Assembly (NCBI GenBank): GCA_016210545.1 | Contig: JACQTY010000248.1 | Location: forward strand, 1-36,047 | DNA from: Chloroflexota bacterium | GTDB taxonomy: Bacteria; Chloroflexota; Dehalococcoidia; JACVQG01 | Reading direction: 5' to 3' | DNA length: 36,047 nt | Shown here: one piece after another, positions 33,013 to 36,047 of the stretch | Layout: every line of letters begins with the position of its first letter | How positions within the stretch are numbered: the stretch's first letter is position 1 | Made by a program: the position numbers and the translations under genes | The notes under the pieces: model-generated | What the model was told of the DNA's origin: nothing | Seen by the model: only the letters and a program-made list of their open reading frames with translations | Databases searched by the model: none

Positions 33013-33567
33013 ATGGCTGAGAAGACCATGAGGCCGGGCGAGCCTGTTACTCTGGACGCCGAGACGTTCAGGCGGCTCCACGCCCAAGCGCACAAGGCGA
33101 TGGGCCCCAAGCGGCTGGCTATTATCGCCTCCAAGGGGACACTCGACATGGCCTACCCGCCGCTCATCCTGGCCGTCACCGCGGCCTCGATGGGTATGGA
33201 GGCGGGGATATTCTTCACCTTCTACGGCCTGGACATTGTGAACCGAAAGAAGTGGAAGTCGCTGAAGGTAGCGCCGCTGGCCAATCCGGCCATGCCTATG
33301 CCTGTCCCCAACATTGTGGGCGCGATTCCGGGGATGACCGCGATGGCCACGGCCATGCTCAAGCGCATGATGTCGAAGCAGAACATGCCGCCCATCCCTG
33401 AGTTCGTGGACATGGCCAAGCAGTTGGGCGTAAAGCTGTTCGGCTGTTCTACCACCTGCGGCGTCATGGGCGTCAAGGACGAGGACCTGCTGGATGGGGT
33501 GGAGATAGCCGGCGCCGCCGCCTTCTTGGACTACGCCGCCCACGCCGACATAACCCTCTTTGTCTGA
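33013..33567 (+). CDS. DsrE/DsrF-like protein (DsrE2 type)
   Basis: A 184-residue protein with IIASKGTLDMAYPPLILAVTAASMGMEAGIFFTFYGL, typical of DsrE2-type sulfur-relay proteins, sometimes labelled peroxiredoxin-like. Hydrophobic stretches near 38-60 and 85-110 may contact membranes. GCSTTCGVMGV near 140 holds the likely sulfur-binding cysteines. AGGAGG lies 7 bases before the ATG. It likely trades persulfide with the TusA encoded just before. Confidence 0.85.
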   Translation: MAEKTMRPGEPVTLDAETFRRLHAQAHKAMGPKRLAIIASKGTLDMAYPPLILAVTAASMGMEAGIFFTFYGLDIVNRKKWKSLKVAPLANPAMPMPVPNIVGAIPGMTAMATAMLKRMMSKQNMPPIPEFVDMAKQLGVKLFGCSTTCGVMGVKDEDLLDGVEIAGAAAFLDYAAHADITLFV

Positions 33568-33746
33568 AAAAGGCCCTGTCCTAAGTACGGGTACCCCGAT
33601 TCATCGGGACCGTGCCCCCGCGGGATCGCAAACGCCCTCTACGTAGCATCAATGTCCCGATAACCTGAGTCCCGCACTCGCGCCCTTTTAATACAGACGC
33701 ATTAGTCTTATATGCATTACCGCTCCGCGAGGCGGAGTCTTCGACC
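33568..33746. other. Gap after the heme operon with short hairpins
   Basis: A CCCCGATTCATCGGG hairpin near 33594-33609 and a CTCCGC-GAG-GCGGAG hairpin at 33723-33737 are seen. Neither has a clear T-run. No gene was found. Confidence 0.4.
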
Positions 33747-34004
33747 ATCAGGCGCTACAACTGGCGCATTTGCCTCGTCGTTTTTGGTATAATCACTGCA
33801 TGCCTGCTGATAGGTGCAGCCCTGCTCATCAAGTCCAGCCCTCGACGCATGGGTCTGCGTCTATACGGGGAAAAACCCCCGAACGACCCTGGCGAGCCGG
33901 CGGACCCCGGGGGCGCCAGCAAGGTGACCCCTTCTGAGCAGGGCATGAGCATCGGGCGGGCGATGCGGACCGGCGCCTTCTGGATGCTGGTGGGGGCCGG
34001 GTAA
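33747..34004 (+). pseudogene. Possible small membrane protein ORF lacking a normal start
   Basis: An open frame runs from a stop at 33666 to TAA at 34002. From about 33747 it reads like a real protein: basic lead (IRRYNWR), a membrane helix (about 18 residues from ICLVVFGI), then a hydrophilic tail ending FWMLVGAG. There is no ATG, GTG or TTG before the helix; the first ATG (in frame) falls after it. It may start at ATC or another rare codon, be a remnant, or be chance. An extended -10 box (TGGTATAAT) lies inside it near 33785-33793. Confidence 0.3.
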
Positions 34005-34042
34005 TGACCACAAGGGGGGGCCAACGCCGTCCTCACCCGTCG

Positions 34043-34077
34043 TTTGGGATTTGGTGCTTCGGATTTGGGATTTTCCC
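34043..34077 (+). repeat. Dispersed AT-richer repeat before the CoA-transferase gene
   Basis: A GGGATTTGGTGCTTCGGATTTGGG copy in two overlapping half-units. It ends 13 bases before the ATG at 34090, with GGGAGG in between. Confidence 0.65.
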
Positions 34078-34089
34078 AAGGGAGGTGTC

Positions 34090-36047
34090 ATGAATCAGCC
34101 TGATTCCGCCCTGTCCCCGTACAGGGCGCTGGACCTGACCGATCAGAAGGGGTTCCTTTGCGGCAAGATCCTCGGCGAACTGGGGGCCGATGTCATCAAG
34201 GTGGAGCCGCCCGGCGGCGACCCGGGCCGACGCCACGGCCCGTTCTATGAGAACAAACCCGACTCCCGCGAGCGGGATCTGCGACCGGAGCGCAGCCTGT
34301 ACTGGTGGGCCTTCAACACCAGCAAGCGGGGCATCACGCTGGACATCACAGGTCGCGAAGGGCGTAACACCTTCAAGAAACTGGTAGAGACCACGGACTT
34401 TGTCATCGAGTCCTTCGCGCCGGGTTACCTGGATAACCTGGGCCTGGGGTACGCCGCCCTCCAGAGGATAAACCCGGGTGTGATTCTGGCCTCCATCACC
34501 CCCTTTGGTCAGACGGGGCCTCACAGGGACTTCAAGGCTACCGACCTTACCCTGATGGCGATGGGTGGGCAGATGTCAGTGTCCGGGGACTCGGACAGGC
34601 CGCCGGTGCGCATCAGCGCCCCGCAGGCGTTCATGCACGGCGGGGGCAACGCTGCCGCCGCCTGCCTCATCGCTTTACACTACCGGGAGAGGACCGGCCT
34701 CGGCCAGCATATCGATCTGTCCATCCATGAGGCCGTTGCTCGCAGCCTGGGCTCGGAGCTGTCCTACTGGTACTACTCCGACCTGGTATGTCATCGCTAC
34801 GGGCCTTGCCGGCCCCGCGGCACAATCCTGATACGGGACGTGTGGGAGTGCCGGGACGGATATGTCACCCTCAAGGTGCTGGGCGGGCCGAGGCTCCGTG
34901 AGATCCGCCCCCTGATCGAGTGGATGGTGCGCGAGGGCAAGGCCGGGGCGCTGGCGAACACCGACTGGAATAATCTGGGCACTTTCACCAAGTTCAACAG
35001 GGAGGTGGAGGAGTTCAACGATATCGTTGCCGCCTTCTTCAAAGAGCACACGGTGGCCGAGATAATGGCCCTGACGTTGTCGGCGCAGCTTCCCATCATG
35101 CCGGATAACGCCGTGGGTGATGTCACCCGGAACGAGCAACTGGCCGCCCGCAACTTCTGGGTCAAAGTGGAGCAGCCCGAGATAGGCCGCGCCGTTGTCT
35201 ATCCCGGGGCGCCTTACATCCTCAGCGAGACCCCGTGGAAGATGCGCTGTCCCGCTCCCCGCATCGGCCAGCACAACGAGGAAGTGCTCTCCGGACTTCA
35301 AGACGCGTCCAGACCCAACAGACTCAACGAACTCAGTAGACCCAATAGGCTCAATGAAGTCAAGGAACTCCCCGCCCGGGCCCTGGAAGGCATCAAGGTC
35401 GCCGATTTCACCTGGGTACTCACCGGCCCGCTGACCATCAAGTATTTGGCCAATTTCGGGGCCGAGGTCATCAAGGTGGAGTCTGGCACGCGTCTGGATA
35501 ACTCCCGGATCACCATCCCTTACAAGGACGGCATCGAGGGGGTCAATCGCGCCGGCCCGTTCCAGCTTTTCAATGCCGGGAAGAAGAGCCTGTCGTTGAA
35601 CTTGAGCCACCCCAAGGGGCGGGAGCTGGCCAGGAAGGTGGCGGCCTGGGCCGACGTGGTGGCCGAGAACTTCACCCCCGGGACCATGGCCAAATGGGGC
35701 CTGGGCTACGAAGACCTGAAGAAGATAAAGCCGGACATAATAATGCTCAGCGCCAGCATCCAGGGGGGCACCGGGCCGTACAAACAGCATCCCGGGTTCG
35801 GCTGGAACCTGAGCGGCGTGGCCGGGTTCAATCACCTGACGGGCTGGCCTGACCGGGGGCCGGTGTCGCCGCATACCGCCTATACGGACTGGGTCGCCCC
35901 GGTCTATGGGGCCATCGCCATTCTGGCTGCACTGGACTACCGCCGCCGCACCGGCAAGGGGCAGCACATCGACCTTTCCCAGTTCGAGGCGGGTGTGAGC
36001 TACCTGGCAGCCGCCATCCTGGACTATACGGTGAACGGCAACTCGCA
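34090..36047 (+). CDS. CaiB/BaiF class III CoA-transferase, two fused domains, 3-prime end outside window
   Basis: At least 652 residues, open to the window end. Domain 1 (about 1-400) has LDLTDQKGFLCGKILGELGADVIKVEPPGGDPGR, LYWWAFNTSKRG and a likely catalytic Asp, D152 in KATDLTLMAMGG. Domain 2 (from about 430) repeats the pattern with GIKVADFTWVLTGP and YLANFGAEVIKVES, but FGWNLSGVAGF stands at the matching site without the Asp. Class III enzymes move CoA between carboxylic acids by way of an acyl-Asp. The substrate is unknown. A linker repeat, RPNRLNE twice from residue 408, joins the domains. GGGAGGTG precedes the ATG. Probably a separate unit from the heme operon. Confidence 0.88.
   Translation, partial: MNQPDSALSPYRALDLTDQKGFLCGKILGELGADVIKVEPPGGDPGRRHGPFYENKPDSRERDLRPERSLYWWAFNTSKRGITLDITGREGRNTFKKLVETTDFVIESFAPGYLDNLGLGYAALQRINPGVILASITPFGQTGPHRDFKATDLTLMAMGGQMSVSGDSDRPPVRISAPQAFMHGGGNAAAACLIALHYRERTGLGQHIDLSIHEAVARSLGSELSYWYYSDLVCHRYGPCRPRGTILIRDVWECRDGYVTLKVLGGPRLREIRPLIEWMVREGKAGALANTDWNNLGTFTKFNREVEEFNDIVAAFFKEHTVAEIMALTLSAQLPIMPDNAVGDVTRNEQLAARNFWVKVEQPEIGRAVVYPGAPYILSETPWKMRCPAPRIGQHNEEVLSGLQDASRPNRLNELSRPNRLNEVKELPARALEGIKVADFTWVLTGPLTIKYLANFGAEVIKVESGTRLDNSRITIPYKDGIEGVNRAGPFQLFNAGKKSLSLNLSHPKGRELARKVAAWADVVAENFTPGTMAKWGLGYEDLKKIKPDIIMLSASIQGGTGPYKQHPGFGWNLSGVAGFNHLTGWPDRGPVSPHTAYTDWVAPVYGAIAILAALDYRRRTGKGQHIDLSQFEAGVSYLAAAILDYTVNGNS
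35311..35361 (+). repeat. 24-base repeat in the CoA-transferase linker
   Basis: Two imperfect 24-base copies (35311-35334, 35338-35361), 27 bases apart, encode RPNRLNE twice. They lie exactly between the two CaiB domains. Confidence 0.6.

Noticed and set aside
33755-34036. Minus-strand frame in the gap before the CoA-transferase
   Set aside because: Composition is that of the complementary strand of the plus-strand frame; it has no ribosome site.

Overview
This is a GC-rich bacterial chromosome segment. The gene content is an anaerobic siroheme-based heme pathway, sulfite reduction to cysteine, class III CoA-transferases, ECF sigma control and many GC-rich hairpin repeats. Together these suggest an uncultured anaerobe, perhaps Chloroflexota (Dehalococcoidia-like). 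That taxonomic guess is inference only; there is no rRNA or tRNA here to anchor it.

Region 1 (1-6190, minus strand) is a complete type I-E Cascade operon in the order cas8e, cse2, cas7e, cas5e, cas6e, behind a near-consensus promoter. The cas5e gene is fused to a C-terminal HNH nuclease domain. No cas3, cas1, cas2 or CRISPR array is visible in the window. This matches the rare Cas5-HNH type I-E design, in which Cascade would carry its own nuclease. Cas7e and Cas6e are also longer than usual. This is the most interesting system in the window.

Region 2 (6.2-11.5 kb, minus strand) holds three unrelated genes: a secreted beta-helix protein, a large thioredoxin-fold YyaL/SPATA20-type protein with a hairpin repeat inside its reading frame, and a zincin-like plus C2-like protein with an altered metal motif.

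Region 3 (11.7-15.7 kb, plus) is an ECF sigma factor, a membrane zinc-finger anti-sigma factor and two tandem SIMPL-domain lipoproteins. An ECF-type promoter candidate lies between sigma and anti-sigma.

Region 4 (15.8-23.6 kb, plus) is a sulfur assimilation cluster: an Rrf2 regulator with an IscR-like cysteine triad, two PLP cysteine synthases, a ThiF/MoeB-type E1 enzyme, a siroheme/4Fe-4S sulfite reductase, a TusA-like protein, a two-domain rhodanese lipoprotein and a JAMM (Mec-type) peptidase. It resembles the CysO-CysM-Mec route, but no CysO-like carrier was recognised. A PIN-domain gene with an unrecognised partner sits just before the JAMM gene.

Region 5 (24.0-33.6 kb) begins with a divergent membrane protein. 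The plus-strand operon that follows makes heme from siroheme: ahbC, ahbD, fused ahbA-ahbB, sirC, hemA, hemC, fused cobA-hemD, then a TusA and a DsrE-like protein. Siroheme made here would also serve the sulfite reductase of region 4. hemB and hemL are not in the window.

Region 6 (33.6-36.0 kb) has a possible small membrane ORF without a normal start and the 5-prime part of a double-domain CaiB/BaiF CoA-transferase running off the end. Gaps between genes are filled with hairpin and AT-richer dispersed repeats. One repeat family sits at a fixed distance before three start codons.
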